NCBI RefSeq assembly: GCF_902702775.1
Contig: NZ_LR738724.1
Location: 1,860,001 to 1,924,000, forward strand
Origin: Streptococcus suis
GTDB taxonomy: Bacteria; Bacillota; Bacilli; Lactobacillales; Streptococcaceae
Direction: 5' to 3'
DNA: 64,000 nt
Shown: positions 11,030 to 20,900 of the stretch, in pieces
Layout of the letters: every line of letters starts with the position of its first letter
Numbering within the stretch: position 1 is the first letter of the stretch
Position numbers and translations under genes: made by a program
The notes under the pieces: generated by a model
Told to the model about the DNA's origin: nothing
The model's input: the letters and a program-made list of their open reading frames with translations, nothing else
Database searches by the model: none

Positions 11030-12209
11030 AATTTTTCATTATGAATTCTGCCATTTCTTCTGCCGTATCAAAAACAGCTTCTTCAAAACCATCTGTTTTT
11101 GTCGCAGTGAATGTCAATAGAGGTTTATTTCGATCTACAAGCATTTGCAAAATATCCCTAAATTTTGAACCATGATTAATATCCAAATACATATCGCAGT
11201 TATCAATCCAACGATCCGCTGTATAGTGCATAACATGTGGATAGAGCTTAACATTTTCATAGCTTGCTAATCGCTTCAATTCTGGAACGATGTCTGTAAA
11301 CGCCATAATGTGAAAGTTACAATGTGGCAATAACTGCACCAAACTTTCGATCTGCTCCAATTTTGGAAATTCAAAAATAGTCAACAAATTCTTTTCAGCA
11401 GAAATCGTCAACTGGGAATGATGATGTAAAATATCGGCCCATTCTAGTTGCGAGTAACGCCACCAAACTTCTCTCAAACGACTCGTTGAATATGTCAACC
11501 ATGGTTTTACCGGTGAAACATAGTGAATAATCGCTGGGAGTGGATCAAGTGGAATATCAAAAATAAATTTATAGCCAAATTGCTCTAATAATTTATCTGT
11601 CCCAATTTGGAAATTGTAGGTATCTTCAAGCAGAAGATAACGATCTTTAATGACCATATTCAAGACAGATTGATCCGCTTCTGTCAAGTTTTGATGTTCT
11701 TGACTTACTACCTCCAACAGGCGTTCCATAATTTGTTCATCTTTCCAACGTCTGTTATTAATCAACAGAACTCCTGCATTGAACCTCTCTTCTAGACCAT
11801 AGCCAATCTTTGCAGCAGCAAGATAATAATCTTCAATATCTTTAGCAAATAATCCATCCAATGATCTCGTCACTACTAAGTCACTATCCAGATACAGAAC
11901 CTTGTCTTCTTCAACAAATTTCGGAATAAAGAAACGAGCATACGTCATATAATTTATATGAGGTCCATTCTTAGGCAATGTCCAACCAAGCTCCACTCCG
12001 GTACCGATAAGTTTTACATCAATTAGCTGACTTCCAGTTTCTCGCATTCGTCTTCTGATATAAATAAACCATTCTTGAGGGATGTCCTGGTTAAATAGAT
12101 AAATTTTTACATTGGCATTATGATAACAAATTGATTTAATAGTTGCCTCGATGTAGCGAATATAGCCATAATCTCCTGCCAATACAATTGCCTTTGTTTC
12201 CTTATTCAT
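11028..12209 (-). CDS. GT8-family glycosyltransferase with C-terminal accessory domain
   Basis: 393 residues. The N-terminal half is a retaining GT8 domain: EATIKSICYHNANVKIYLFN near 20-40, MTYARFFIP, the DxD metal site in KVLYLDSDLVV near 115 and DQSVLNMV near 185. The C-terminal ~130 residues (from about 265: LLTIFEFPKLEQI, CDMYLDINHGSKF, NKPLLTFTAT) look like half of a GT-B fold, an arrangement seen in accessory Sec glycosyltransferases. The ATG at 12209 was chosen because GGAG lies 6 nt upstream; a TTG start 21 nt earlier has no such site. Probably part of adhesin glycosylation. Confidence 0.8.
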   Translation of the reverse strand: MNKETKAIVLAGDYGYIRYIEATIKSICYHNANVKIYLFNQDIPQEWFIYIRRRMRETGSQLIDVKLIGTGVELGWTLPKNGPHINYMTYARFFIPKFVEEDKVLYLDSDLVVTRSLDGLFAKDIEDYYLAAAKIGYGLEERFNAGVLLINNRRWKDEQIMERLLEVVSQEHQNLTEADQSVLNMVIKDRYLLLEDTYNFQIGTDKLLEQFGYKFIFDIPLDPLPAIIHYVSPVKPWLTYSTSRLREVWWRYSQLEWADILHHHSQLTISAEKNLLTIFEFPKLEQIESLVQLLPHCNFHIMAFTDIVPELKRLASYENVKLYPHVMHYTADRWIDNCDMYLDINHGSKFRDILQMLVDRNKPLLTFTATKTDGFEEAVFDTAEEMAEFIMKN

Positions 12210-12339
12210 TCTTCTCTCCTGATACTTCAATCAACTTTCTTAATTTGTGGGATAAAAATCCGATGTTACAATTCCATTATACCATGAAAAGAATAAAATA
12301 ACCGAGTAATTTACTACAGACTATTAAAGATACGGTTCT

Positions 12340-12792
12340 CTATAAACTTCTTGCTTGTCCTTCGTTGTTGCCTCCAATAGAAAATAAGTAGCGATGTCCT
12401 TGAGTTAGACTATGATAAAACCCATCTCCTTCATAAATTTGAAAAATCCTCATAGTCTTTTGACTTTCTTCGTCTTTATAGACATGTTGAATATAGTCAT
12501 TATCCGAAAACACCTTGTCCAGCAGTTCTTGACTTGCCAGTCTTGCCTTTCCCTCAATCCGAATAACCTGAATGAGATACTCTTCTTCAGACAAGGCCGA
12601 CAATGCCACGCGACCATCTTCTATTAACTGTCTATAAAAATGAGTCTCAGAACCAGTCATAAAGAAGATACCATCTTCATTCGCAGCAGTAATATGAATA
12701 GGTCGAGCGTGGGGATTTCCTGCTTCATCTACTGTCGCAAAAATCCCCAATTTCATCTCTTCCAAAATTCCCATGATTTCTTTCGTCTTCAT
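12340..12792 (-). CDS. Pyridoxamine 5'-phosphate oxidase family (FMN-binding split barrel) protein
   Basis: About 150 residues. LGIFATVDEAGNPHARPIHI near 15-35, DGIFFMTGSETHFYRQL and GRVALSAL are typical of small PPOX-type flavin-binding proteins, which reduce or sequester unknown substrates. The start at 12792 follows AAGGAG by 7 nt; an in-frame ATG 18 nt upstream has no such spacing. It is a single gene between the adhesin cluster and the rpsI remnant, with no visible functional link to either. Confidence 0.8.
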   Translation of the reverse strand: MKTKEIMGILEEMKLGIFATVDEAGNPHARPIHITAANEDGIFFMTGSETHFYRQLIEDGRVALSALSEEEYLIQVIRIEGKARLASQELLDKVFSDNDYIQHVYKDEESQKTMRIFQIYEGDGFYHSLTQGHRYLFSIGGNNEGQARSL

Positions 12793-12997
12793 CAGCAGTC
12801 TCCTTGACATAAATTCTACCTAGATTATAGCAAATTCTATGCAGAAAGTTAAGATGAATAAATCTAAAACCATATTCCTATATCAGATATATCATTTTAA
12901 TTACTAACAGTCCAATTATAGAATATATCTAGACAGCCATTAATGATAAATACCGCATCCGCTAAAAATAAATAGAATCCATTCCCGTAGAAACCAC

Positions 12998-13031
12998 AAA
13001 AAAAGCACCCATGAGATAATCTCTTGAGCGC
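12998..13031 (-). terminator. Terminator adjoining the rpsI 3' remnant
   Basis: 27-nt imperfect hairpin (GCGCTCAAGAGAT paired with TATCTCATGGGTGC, one mismatch and several G-T pairs) ending in seven T on the minus strand. It sits 28 bp after the stop codon of the S9 C-terminal remnant, much as the rpsI terminator sits after rpsI at 23.15 kb, and is probably the terminator that once served rpsI. Confidence 0.8.
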
Positions 13032-13058
13032 CTTGAAACGTTGATATATCGCTGATAA

Positions 13059-13108
13059 TTAACGTTTTCTAAATTGACTAGCTTTACGAGCTTTCTTAAG
13101 ACCTGGTT
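13059..13108 (-). repeat. Distal attachment-site repeat: displaced 3' end of rpsI
   Basis: Matches 43 of 50 positions of the rpsI 3' end (23193-23242), same orientation, with 19 identical bases (GCTTTCTTAAGACCTGGTT) at the inner end. Read on the minus strand it encodes [19 protein letters not shown], the S9 C-terminus with one substitution, using different synonymous codons (AGT for TCA). This is the expected product of site-specific integration at the 3' end of a gene and marks the left end of the island. The 65-residue ORF over this spot is in another frame and is not a gene. Confidence 0.85.
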
Positions 13109-13377
13109 GGGACTACAAAAATCAAATATCTGCAAAAACTTATTAAACCAAGTTTTCAAATCCCATTTTCATTAAATACAAACATTTATAACCCAACCCT
13201 ACAAATAATGGATTACCATTAGATTACCAAAAATCAGTTTTTGAGCTTATGTAATTGAGAAGTGTACAAATAAATCATTACGGAAATGGCTTGTTTCGAG
13301 ATAACTTCAGGTACCAAACAAGTATGTTTTGCCATATTTATTATATTCGAAAACTTATCGAACTTTACACATCATAA
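13109..13377. other. Island end without a recognised gene
   Basis: AT-rich, with no coding region I can support. It holds a short direct repeat (GATTACCATTA then GATTACCAAAA at about 13211-13231), possibly an arm-type binding site of the lost integrase. No integrase fragment could be recognised. Confidence 0.4.
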
Positions 13378-14184
13378 TCATTTCCCAATATACTCCACAG
13401 CCATACCATTACCAAACTCTTGTCTATACAATCTTCTTGCTTCTGATTTATGCCTATTCACTATCTCCATCGTTTCACTAGAACAACTAATATCCGTGGT
13501 AGACCACTTATATCTACGCATATTATCTACAAAGCGCATTTCAAATTTTCTTTCTTTATACTGCCTACGATTTTTTAATCCTGAGAAACTTATAGCAACA
13601 CTTAGCAAAAATTCTTCAGCAATTACTCGAACCGCTTGATAAATCGGGTTTGATAACGGGGAATCTCCGTAATTGTTTGTGACTCCAAGAGAATTGCATT
13701 TCGTAAGAAGAGCAAATGACTCCTTTAGTTCCGGGTCAACATGTGCTCCACCATCATTATTAGCGACAAAAAGTATAATATCTTTTCTTGTAAAAACATT
13801 TTGTTTATCATCAAATATTATTTCATTCCACCAATCTTCAAACGTTAAATAAAATAAACGCTCTCCTTTTCCATAAAAGTCAAGATTTGGTTTATAGGTT
13901 AACTGATTATCTTTTATCTCTAAGACAAGAAGAGTCCATGTTGAAAGTAAATTTGAAGGAGTATATAAAAAACTAGATGAAAGATAGATTACATTCCGAT
14001 TTAACTGCTTGATTAAAGCTTGTGAGGATTTTGTGTGGTGTAACAAAATCCTCAGACTGCTAGCAATTCGCCTCGCTTCAGTTTCATTTCCTTCATCAAA
14101 ATAATCAATTGCACGTTTTAGGTAACTAATTTGATCATTCCAATACTCCTCAAGTTCATCGGTATTCTTCTTAATTTTTACCAT
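13378..14184 (-). CDS. Hypothetical protein of a genomic island
   Basis: 268 residues, family not recognised. The N-terminal ~65 residues are helical and charged (DELEEYWNDQISYLKRAID, RRIASSLRILLHHTKSS). The centre has FEDWWNEIIF and a striking VANNDGGAHVD near 143-153, and the C-terminus is basic. No signal peptide or membrane segment. The ribosome binding site GGGAGG sits at the end of a 10-bp tandem repeat that fills the whole upstream region, so its expression should depend on that repeat. Its place in a defence-like island suggests, but does not show, a phage-related role. Confidence 0.7.
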   Translation of the reverse strand: MVKIKKNTDELEEYWNDQISYLKRAIDYFDEGNETEARRIASSLRILLHHTKSSQALIKQLNRNVIYLSSSFLYTPSNLLSTWTLLVLEIKDNQLTYKPNLDFYGKGERLFYLTFEDWWNEIIFDDKQNVFTRKDIILFVANNDGGAHVDPELKESFALLTKCNSLGVTNNYGDSPLSNPIYQAVRVIAEEFLLSVAISFSGLKNRRQYKERKFEMRFVDNMRRYKWSTTDISCSSETMEIVNRHKSEARRLYRQEFGNGMAVEYIGK

Positions 14185-14195
14185 AGGCGCCTCCC

Positions 14196-14430
14196 TACTG
14201 TATTCTACATGTATTCTACTGTATTCTACTGTATTCTACTGTATTCTACTGTATTCTACTGTATTCTACTGTATTCTACTGTATTCTACTGTATTCTACT
14301 GTATTCTACTGTATTCTACTGTATTCTACTGTATTCTACTGTATTCTACTGTATTCTACTGTATTCTACTGTATTCTACTGTATTCTACTGTATTCTACT
14401 GTATTCTACTGTATTCTACTGTATTCTTAT
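14196..14430 (-). repeat. 10-bp tandem repeat array (unit CAGTAGAATA), 21 perfect copies
   Basis: Plus-strand unit GTATTCTACT occurs 21 times without error from 14211 to 14420, with one degenerate copy at each end. It lies between the stop codon of the AlbA_2 gene (14454) and the ribosome binding site of the unknown gene at 14184. On the minus strand every unit contains TAGAAT, one base from a -10 consensus, spaced exactly one helical turn. Copy number is probably variable. Not CRISPR: units are contiguous with no spacers. Confidence 0.95.
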
Positions 14431-14453
14431 TACTAATAGTATCCTGACTGCAG

Positions 14454-15887
14454 TCATTTATCAACTAAAAGATAATACTGATTGCGGTCATTTTTACTTG
14501 AACCAAACCAAGTAATGATTTCTAAATCACGAAGTTTATGTAACATTTTAACAACAAATGAGCGACTTCTACCAGTCAATTCAACAGCTTTTGCCGTTGT
14601 CATTCTCTCGCCTGAATTATACATATAGTGGATAATCAGTTGCTCATCTGCTGTTAATTCACCAAAATCAGAGAACTGTTTTTCCAAACTGTCTCGTGTG
14701 CGCAGATGTCGGCTGACAATATTATTCTCAAGCGTCAGGACAACCTTATTCCCAGGTTCTGAGTATTTAGGTTCATGGAGAAAAGCAGATTCCATCTCAG
14801 AATAGATACGCTTAACACCTTCATTCATCTCACGTACCCAACCGAACTCTGTCAAGGTTCTAGCAATGCGAGGGTTTCTCGAAAAACGTTCATGCTTGAT
14901 ATTTTCAACTGTTACAATATTAGGTAATTTCCCTGGGCTATGAATCTCTAGTCGATCATCAAACATAAGGACACGAATGTGATCTCCATAGACAGAATAA
15001 TCACGGTGAGTTACGGCATTGACAACACCTTCAACCCAAGCAAATTCAGGATACTCAGGTAAAATTTGGAATTGCCCGTTGTCATCTAAATACTGAAATT
15101 CACGAAGCTGAGTACGGATAAAATCTCTAACCTTGATAATCAAAGTTGGGAGAGCATCATCAAAGGTCACTTCCTTGATAACATTAAAACTACTTCCAGT
15201 CCCCATGTCAGTACCATCAAACCGTTGAAAACGAACACGCGCTTGAGGAAAGAAAGCTGACGGATATTTACCAAAAAGCAAAATGGCTGCCTTAGTTAAT
15301 TTCCCATTGATTAGAAAACGACGAGCTTTGAGAATTTCTTCTGTAGAACGATCTGAAATATCAAAACGATTTTTAAAATCCTGAACCAGATGGTCATCAA
15401 TATCTTCCAAGGTCGCATCAGATACAATTTCATCCTCAAAGAAACGTTGTCCCTTATCATAGCTGAGCTGAGTGCGTTGCTCGTAGCTCAACTTGACCGT
15501 TTCATCACCCTGACGAAGATAAACCTCATCACTTGGTGCTGCAATCACACGATTTGACGACAATTCCACAGAGATAACTAAAATAAGATCTTCTTCCCCC
15601 TTATGATTAACCGCAGGGATTTCTTCAAAAGATAGATCCAAAGGAGTCTCACGCATCTCACGATCAATCTTTTTGAAATCTTCAATCGGATAAGCTTTCC
15701 CATCTTTGAAACCTGTAATAATATTACCCTGTTTCTCATCTTCAATACCAATAACTAACTGACCTCCGTCCGCATTTGCAAAAGCAATCAGGTGTTTGAG
15801 AAGTTCAGAAGGTTTCTTTCTAGCTGATTTTCTATCTAGGTATTGGTTTTCTGGAGAAAATTGATAGTGAGATAAGTTTTGATTCAT
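14454..15887 (-). CDS. AlbA_2 (Schlafen-like) / GHKL-type ATP-binding protein
   Basis: 477 residues. The N-terminal AlbA_2 domain (about 10-130: YLDRKSARKKPSELLKHLIA, FANADGGQLVIGIED) is a nucleic-acid-binding fold shared with Schlafens. A GHKL ATPase-like domain follows (about 285-400: WVEGVVNAVTHRDYS, LEIHSPGKLPNIV, NPRIARTLTEFGWVREMNEGVKR), then a C-terminal winged helix (TTAKAVELTGRSRSFVVKMLHKL). The family is usually annotated as putative transcriptional regulator and is common in defence islands. ATG 15887 follows AAGGAG by 6 nt, which rules out the ATG 18 nt upstream. It lies 44 bp after the XRE-ImmA gene, probably in the same operon. Confidence 0.85.
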   Translation of the reverse strand: MNQNLSHYQFSPENQYLDRKSARKKPSELLKHLIAFANADGGQLVIGIEDEKQGNIITGFKDGKAYPIEDFKKIDREMRETPLDLSFEEIPAVNHKGEEDLILVISVELSSNRVIAAPSDEVYLRQGDETVKLSYEQRTQLSYDKGQRFFEDEIVSDATLEDIDDHLVQDFKNRFDISDRSTEEILKARRFLINGKLTKAAILLFGKYPSAFFPQARVRFQRFDGTDMGTGSSFNVIKEVTFDDALPTLIIKVRDFIRTQLREFQYLDDNGQFQILPEYPEFAWVEGVVNAVTHRDYSVYGDHIRVLMFDDRLEIHSPGKLPNIVTVENIKHERFSRNPRIARTLTEFGWVREMNEGVKRIYSEMESAFLHEPKYSEPGNKVVLTLENNIVSRHLRTRDSLEKQFSDFGELTADEQLIIHYMYNSGERMTTAKAVELTGRSRSFVVKMLHKLRDLEIITWFGSSKNDRNQYYLLVDK

Positions 15888-15931
15888 ATAGTTCTCCTTA
15901 AACATATAAAAAATAATTAAAAATTCATGAT

Positions 15932-17089
15932 TTACAAAGTCCTAGATTTTAAATGTACAATATTATTTCTCTCTTGTAACAACGTCTCCTTTGGAATGTC
16001 CATAAGCTCTGAAAGTATCTCTACTGGAAGAGGATAGCCGTACTTAAGATTAAATCGCTGGACTATAGATTGATTTTCAAATAAGCCCGCATCCGTCAGT
16101 AATTTATATGCCTGTTTAGCAAGGATTGGTCGTGATACTGGAATACTTGTATCCTCTGGCTCCTCTCTTCGCCATCCTCTGGCACTCATTCTTTTTTGTA
16201 GACGAGTATATTGTTCCGAATTTAACAAACCCAAATCCTTTGCACGATAAATCATACTGGCTATAGATACATTCCACTTAGACTTCAATTTCAAATAATA
16301 TACGAGGTCTTCTTCATGTCCTTTTAGATCTTCGGAAAAAGCAGAGGCTGGTAATAAAAAACTCGAAGCAAATCTATTAGCTTCTTGCTCCATTTGTCTA
16401 TATTCAACATTGGAAAGCTCCTGTGGATATACTGTTCTAGCATGCAAAACCCAATGCCCTAACTCATGAGCCAAGCTAAATTGTTGCCTGAAAAAATTAT
16501 TATTATCTTGGTCGATTAAAATACAATAATATCTCTCAGAATCTGTTCCCATTTTCAATTCAACAAAACTTCCAAAAGCATCCACTTTCTCAGACTTTGA
16601 ATTAATTATTGCAATATGGAAGCCATTTGTTTCTAGTAACCTGAGAACACTGGAAATTGGGTTATCACCCAATCCCCAACTCTTTCTTATCTGATCTGCA
16701 ACTTCCTCTGGTGAAGCATTTTCATGACTTTCAAATTCTGCTAATTTCGGGAAATCAACATAATCTTCAAAAAAATTCGCCAAGAGAGCCAGTGCTTTTT
16801 TTAGCATCTCACTAGACTTCTTCTCAGTTTGTGAGGATGTTAACTTACTCCTATAAAAAGTTCCTAAATCAGTAGTTATAAATTTATCTTTTGTTTGATA
16901 GAAGGACAGCGGAAATTTCAGTTCAAAAATTATTTTTTGCAATACCTCAGAACTCGGCTTTGATAAATTCTTTTCGTATTTAGAAATCATCTGTTTAGAA
17001 ACTCCAACGTTCTCCGCCAATTGGCTAATGGAATAATGTCTAAAATATCTCGATTCCCTAAGTCTATCTCCATTAAATTCTTGAGCCAT
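15932..17089 (-). CDS. XRE-family regulator with ImmA/IrrE metallopeptidase domain
   Basis: 385 residues. An N-terminal helix-turn-helix (about 8-62: YSISQLAENVGVSKQMISKYE) is followed by a gluzincin-like domain with the zinc motif HELGHW near 207 and a downstream EQEANRFASSFLLP, as in ImmA/IrrE anti-repressor proteases. Proteins of this build sense a signal and cleave or release a repressor, or act as toxin-antitoxin partners. The start overlaps the stop of the preceding gene by 1 nt (TAATG), so the two are translationally coupled. The substrate may be its partner or the protein's own DNA-binding domain. Confidence 0.85.
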   Translation of the reverse strand: MAQEFNGDRLRESRYFRHYSISQLAENVGVSKQMISKYEKNLSKPSSEVLQKIIFELKFPLSFYQTKDKFITTDLGTFYRSKLTSSQTEKKSSEMLKKALALLANFFEDYVDFPKLAEFESHENASPEEVADQIRKSWGLGDNPISSVLRLLETNGFHIAIINSKSEKVDAFGSFVELKMGTDSERYYCILIDQDNNNFFRQQFSLAHELGHWVLHARTVYPQELSNVEYRQMEQEANRFASSFLLPASAFSEDLKGHEEDLVYYLKLKSKWNVSIASMIYRAKDLGLLNSEQYTRLQKRMSARGWRREEPEDTSIPVSRPILAKQAYKLLTDAGLFENQSIVQRFNLKYGYPLPVEILSELMDIPKETLLQERNNIVHLKSRTL

Positions 17090-17799
17090 TATAACGTTCC
17101 TTTTACTATTGGTTTTAATGTAACGAGTTGAGGCTCATCTACTAAATCATTCACCTGTTCATCACGTATAGCCTCAGTTCTAATTATACCAGCTGAACTT
17201 GGAAGCAAGTGAGAAATATCTACTGAACCAACTGATAAAAATTGTGGAGTGTAGTCTTCTAACGAAGCACTCACAGCTTCTTGACCTACATAATCAACAA
17301 TCAAGAATCTAATCTTAGTCACATGTTCACAATACTCACCAAGCATCCTAATCAGATCAGCTTCTTTTCTTTTCACTTCAGAGCTATCAGCATCAAAAAG
17401 AGAAAGCTGTTCCACTTCTTGTTCAGGATAAAGCCCCTCATTTTTCAAAAGTAAACTTAAGGTATAATGAGTAGAGGTTCCATTTTTGAAATATCGATTA
17501 CGAATTGTCCTAAAATTATTTTTGGAGAAGAAGGCTATTAGTTCACCTGTCTCAATATTCAATATAGGGTCAAATTGCCAAATCCCCCTCTTAATATGCA
17601 AAACTTTCCAAATACTAGTATTTTCAAATAATCCTTGAAGCATATCCGCTCTTCGTGCCCATGTAGCCTGATAAATTCCATTTTGACTAGTCTCTGAGAT
17701 AGCAACTTTAAAATCCTGCTCCAGATGCCTAGTTGTAAAACTCATCGCTTCCAAACACTTGATGATTACTTCCCTTTCAATATTATAACTATGTTTCAT
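17089..17799 (-). CDS. Hypothetical protein coupled to the XRE-ImmA gene
   Basis: 236 residues, family not confidently recognised. No signal peptide or membrane segment; a central basic stretch (FFSKNNFRTIRNRYFKNG) is followed by an acidic LSLFDADSSEV. It resembles proteins found next to ImmA/IrrE genes that bind or are processed by the peptidase, but this is inference. First gene of the operon 17799-14454; strong GAGGTG ribosome binding site and its own promoter upstream. Confidence 0.7.
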   Translation of the reverse strand: MKHSYNIEREVIIKCLEAMSFTTRHLEQDFKVAISETSQNGIYQATWARRADMLQGLFENTSIWKVLHIKRGIWQFDPILNIETGELIAFFSKNNFRTIRNRYFKNGTSTHYTLSLLLKNEGLYPEQEVEQLSLFDADSSEVKRKEADLIRMLGEYCEHVTKIRFLIVDYVGQEAVSASLEDYTPQFLSVGSVDISHLLPSSAGIIRTEAIRDEQVNDLVDEPQLVTLKPIVKGTL

Positions 17800-17833
17800 T
17801 TATTCACCTCAATTCATATGTTATCTTAACCAC

Positions 17834-17862
17834 ATTATAACAGAGAAAGGAGACAAAAACAA
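17834..17862 (-). promoter_or_regulatory. Promoter of the XRE-ImmA operon
   Basis: Minus strand TTGTTT, 17-bp spacer, TATAAT with an upstream TG (extended -10). It lies about 35 bp before the start of the 17799 gene and just after the terminator of the restriction operon. Confidence 0.75.
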
Positions 17863-17866
17863 GAAA

Positions 17867-17903
17867 AACCACCAAAAAAGTCAACCGCTTTTTGTGGTGG
17901 TTT
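17867..17903 (-). terminator. Terminator of the restriction-modification-like operon
   Basis: About 13-bp stem (AACCACCACAAAAAG / CTTTTTTGGTGGTT, one bulge) ending in TTTTTC on the minus strand, right after the stop of the 17910 gene. It separates the two island operons. Confidence 0.8.
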
Positions 17904-17909
17904 ATGCAT

Positions 17910-20900
17910 CTACCCCATCTCCTTCACTTTACTTTCAATAAATTCAATTTCATCATCCGAAAGACCATATTTTCGATAGAGTTGTGCGTTTATCTCGGAT
18001 ATTGATTGTGACCAATCAATATCCGAGTTAGATGTAAAGTCCTGGAGGGGGACAAAGCGATAAGTTTTTCTAGTTCCATTTTGATTCGCTTTCGCAACGC
18101 TAATTAAGAATCTCACAAATCTAGTGGTTAAGTATTTTCCTAAATTCTTAGACGAATCTAATGACAAATTTAAACTAGCTCCAATAACAAGATAAGTTTC
18201 CGTACAAATTTCCTTAGGACTCGCAATGATAGTGTTCAAATTGTCATCTGATAAATCAGTTCCAATGTTATTTGCAAATGCAGTTAAAACTTTGTAGTTC
18301 TCAATAATACTAGTATTTTTTGAAATTAGCGAAGAATCAATATACCCTACATTACCTTTACTGGCATATACTCTTAAATCATTTGCACTTGATGACTCAA
18401 CTGATAGTTTATATGTCGTTGGTATCCCAAAAGGGTTACGCTCAGATATATACTTATAAAGCATTCTATTACTATTCTCATACTCTCCTACAATCATTTG
18501 CTTTTTTAGCAGTTTATCAAGGAGTTTAAAAGAACTAGACTCCGAAATAAAAATATCTAATTCTCTCAATCTATACGGTCTAAACCCAGTATCAAAAAGC
18601 TTGCCATTCTTGAATGTATTTACTAAAATATCAGATTTTTTGTTATCAAAAGAGCTATCCCAAAGAAAAAAATTCACCCCACCTCTTAAGTTGACATTAC
18701 TGAAAACATCGTTCGGAGTCAAGTAGTTATTAAATACTTTAAAATGCCTATCTTCTAATAAGCGATTTCTAAATTCATCTAAGCCTTTCCCTCCTAAAAA
18801 CCATACACTTGGCGTTATCAATGTTATATAGCGAGGGGATAACGAAATAGCTAAATCGATAAATTTATCATATAAAGGCTTGGCGCTGCCATTCCCCGAA
18901 GAATTATCACTTTCCTGATACGGAGGATTTCCTATCACTACATCAAATTTCACCTTGTTAAATACCTCCTCGACTAGTTTTTTACCTTGTTCAATATCTG
19001 TTTTAAGCGTTTCTGTCAGTTTCTCAATGTAAGTTACATTAGTCTTATACTTCCGATAGCCTGTCAGTGTACGTTCAGTGATGGTTTTTGCCATTGGTGT
19101 TTTGGCAATAGCATAGATGTTATTCGCTAAAATCTCCTGATAGACTTGGTCAGCTTCAAAACGATTATCATCATTTTCTGCCACTCGTTGATAATACAGA
19201 CTAATGGCACTATGAAGGGGATAGAGACCTGTCTTCGAGTTGATGTCTAAAATTTTAGTTTCTTTCTGATAAATAGATGAGGCAATCTCATTGTCTACCC
19301 AGTGAAGATTTGACGTCGCACCATCTGTCACCGACTCAAAGTTATCATCATAGAAATTCAAACCGCCTACCGACTTAGATACTTGTAGATTTACCACGCG
19401 CCACGGTGTCAGTACCGTTTCCTTGTCAGGATTTTTAAAGGTGCTAAACAGCTCTGCAATCTGCTCTGCCCGCTCGATGAAGTCCAGGTCCTCAAATGAT
19501 TTGGCACGCTGACGGATAATACGACCCGCTTCGATAAAGACCTCAGCATCATAATACTTGGTAATCTCACTAAACATTCCCTTGGTGAAACCTTTTGGCA
19601 TGAACTCTTTCCACGATTCATCATCCACCTGCTTGATAAAGTCCTGAATGGTGATGTCTTTTGATAAATCGACCGCCATACCGTAAATCATCATCGGAAT
19701 ACGGATAGATACCCCACGTAAAATAGAGATCATATTTTTCCGCTGTTTCTTAGCTTCTTTTTGTTTTTCGATAACTTCCAGCTCTTCTGGAGTCCGTTTA
19801 ACTTTGGGTTTCTTCTTAGCCCGTTCAGCTTGCTCGTGTTCTTCATCTGTCAAACCATTTTCGTTAATCACAACTTTCTTAGGTGTTTTTTGACTCTGCG
19901 TCTTACCAACGATAGCATTGAGTTTGGTAAACATACTTGCATCATCAGCAGTTAAAGTTAGAAGATTATCATTATAGAGACTGTCGTCTTCAAAACCTGA
20001 CCGCACTGCCTTTTCAGCATAAACTTTCTTGAGCTGTGTCAACATTCTATCGACATCGTAAGTCTTCATACCATGCTCAGAAGCCCCTAAAATTGGCATA
20101 AAGTTTAACAGACGAGCCATAGCTTGCTTTTGTGCTTTCGTATTTTTCTTCCCTACACCTGAGTTAATCTGAGCACTCTCCGCCATGACAGTCAAGGCTC
20201 TATCAGGAGCAAAATCAAAGACATAGCAATTGGTCTTCATTCCCAATTTCTCATGTGAGAAAGGCGTCTGGGCACGAAAGGCAGCTTGCAGGTAGTTCAT
20301 GGCACTATTGGTATTTGACAAGAACATGACCGCTGTCCACTCTGGGATATTGACGCCTGTTGTCAACTTACGAACAGTCAGGGTAATGGTTTTTGTCTGA
20401 GATGGGTCTTGACCAATAGCAGAGCGAACTTTCTCTATATCCGCATCGTTAGCAATTCCGTCATCGCTACTTGAGCCTCGAACCACGTTAACAATTTTGT
20501 ATTCTTTCCCGAAAATCGGATGTTCTTTCAGCAAGTCCTCAAAGGCATTAGCTTCCTTAACACCTGGCATGAGCCAAAGTGTATGCCGCAACTCCTCACG
20601 ATAATTCTTCGTTGAGAAAGGGTAATTAGTACTGCTATCTGGATGCGTAATATTGTCTAAGAACTGACAAACCTCTTGCCGATAAACAAGTTTGCCATCC
20701 TCAGACACACGGAAGAACTCTCTGAAGTTGAACGATTTGCTCTCATCGGAAAAACGTTCCTTGTGTTTCATTTCAAAAGTGTACATCGATACTTTTGGTA
20801 ACGTTTCATAAGGGTTTGGCTCATTTGGACGTTCTAATTCCCACTTCTTCTTAGCCTGTTGTTCCATGACATAGTCCCAAGTATAGACTTGCTCCTCATC

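Noticed and set aside
12962..13159. 65-residue minus-strand ORF
   Set aside because: Runs in the wrong frame over the S9 3' remnant and its terminator.
14196..14430. CRISPR array
   Set aside because: 10-bp contiguous units without spacers, and no cas genes.
14131..14436. 101-residue plus-strand ORF (YSTVFYCILL repeats)
   Set aside because: Translation of the 10-bp tandem repeat in three alternating phases; no start signals.
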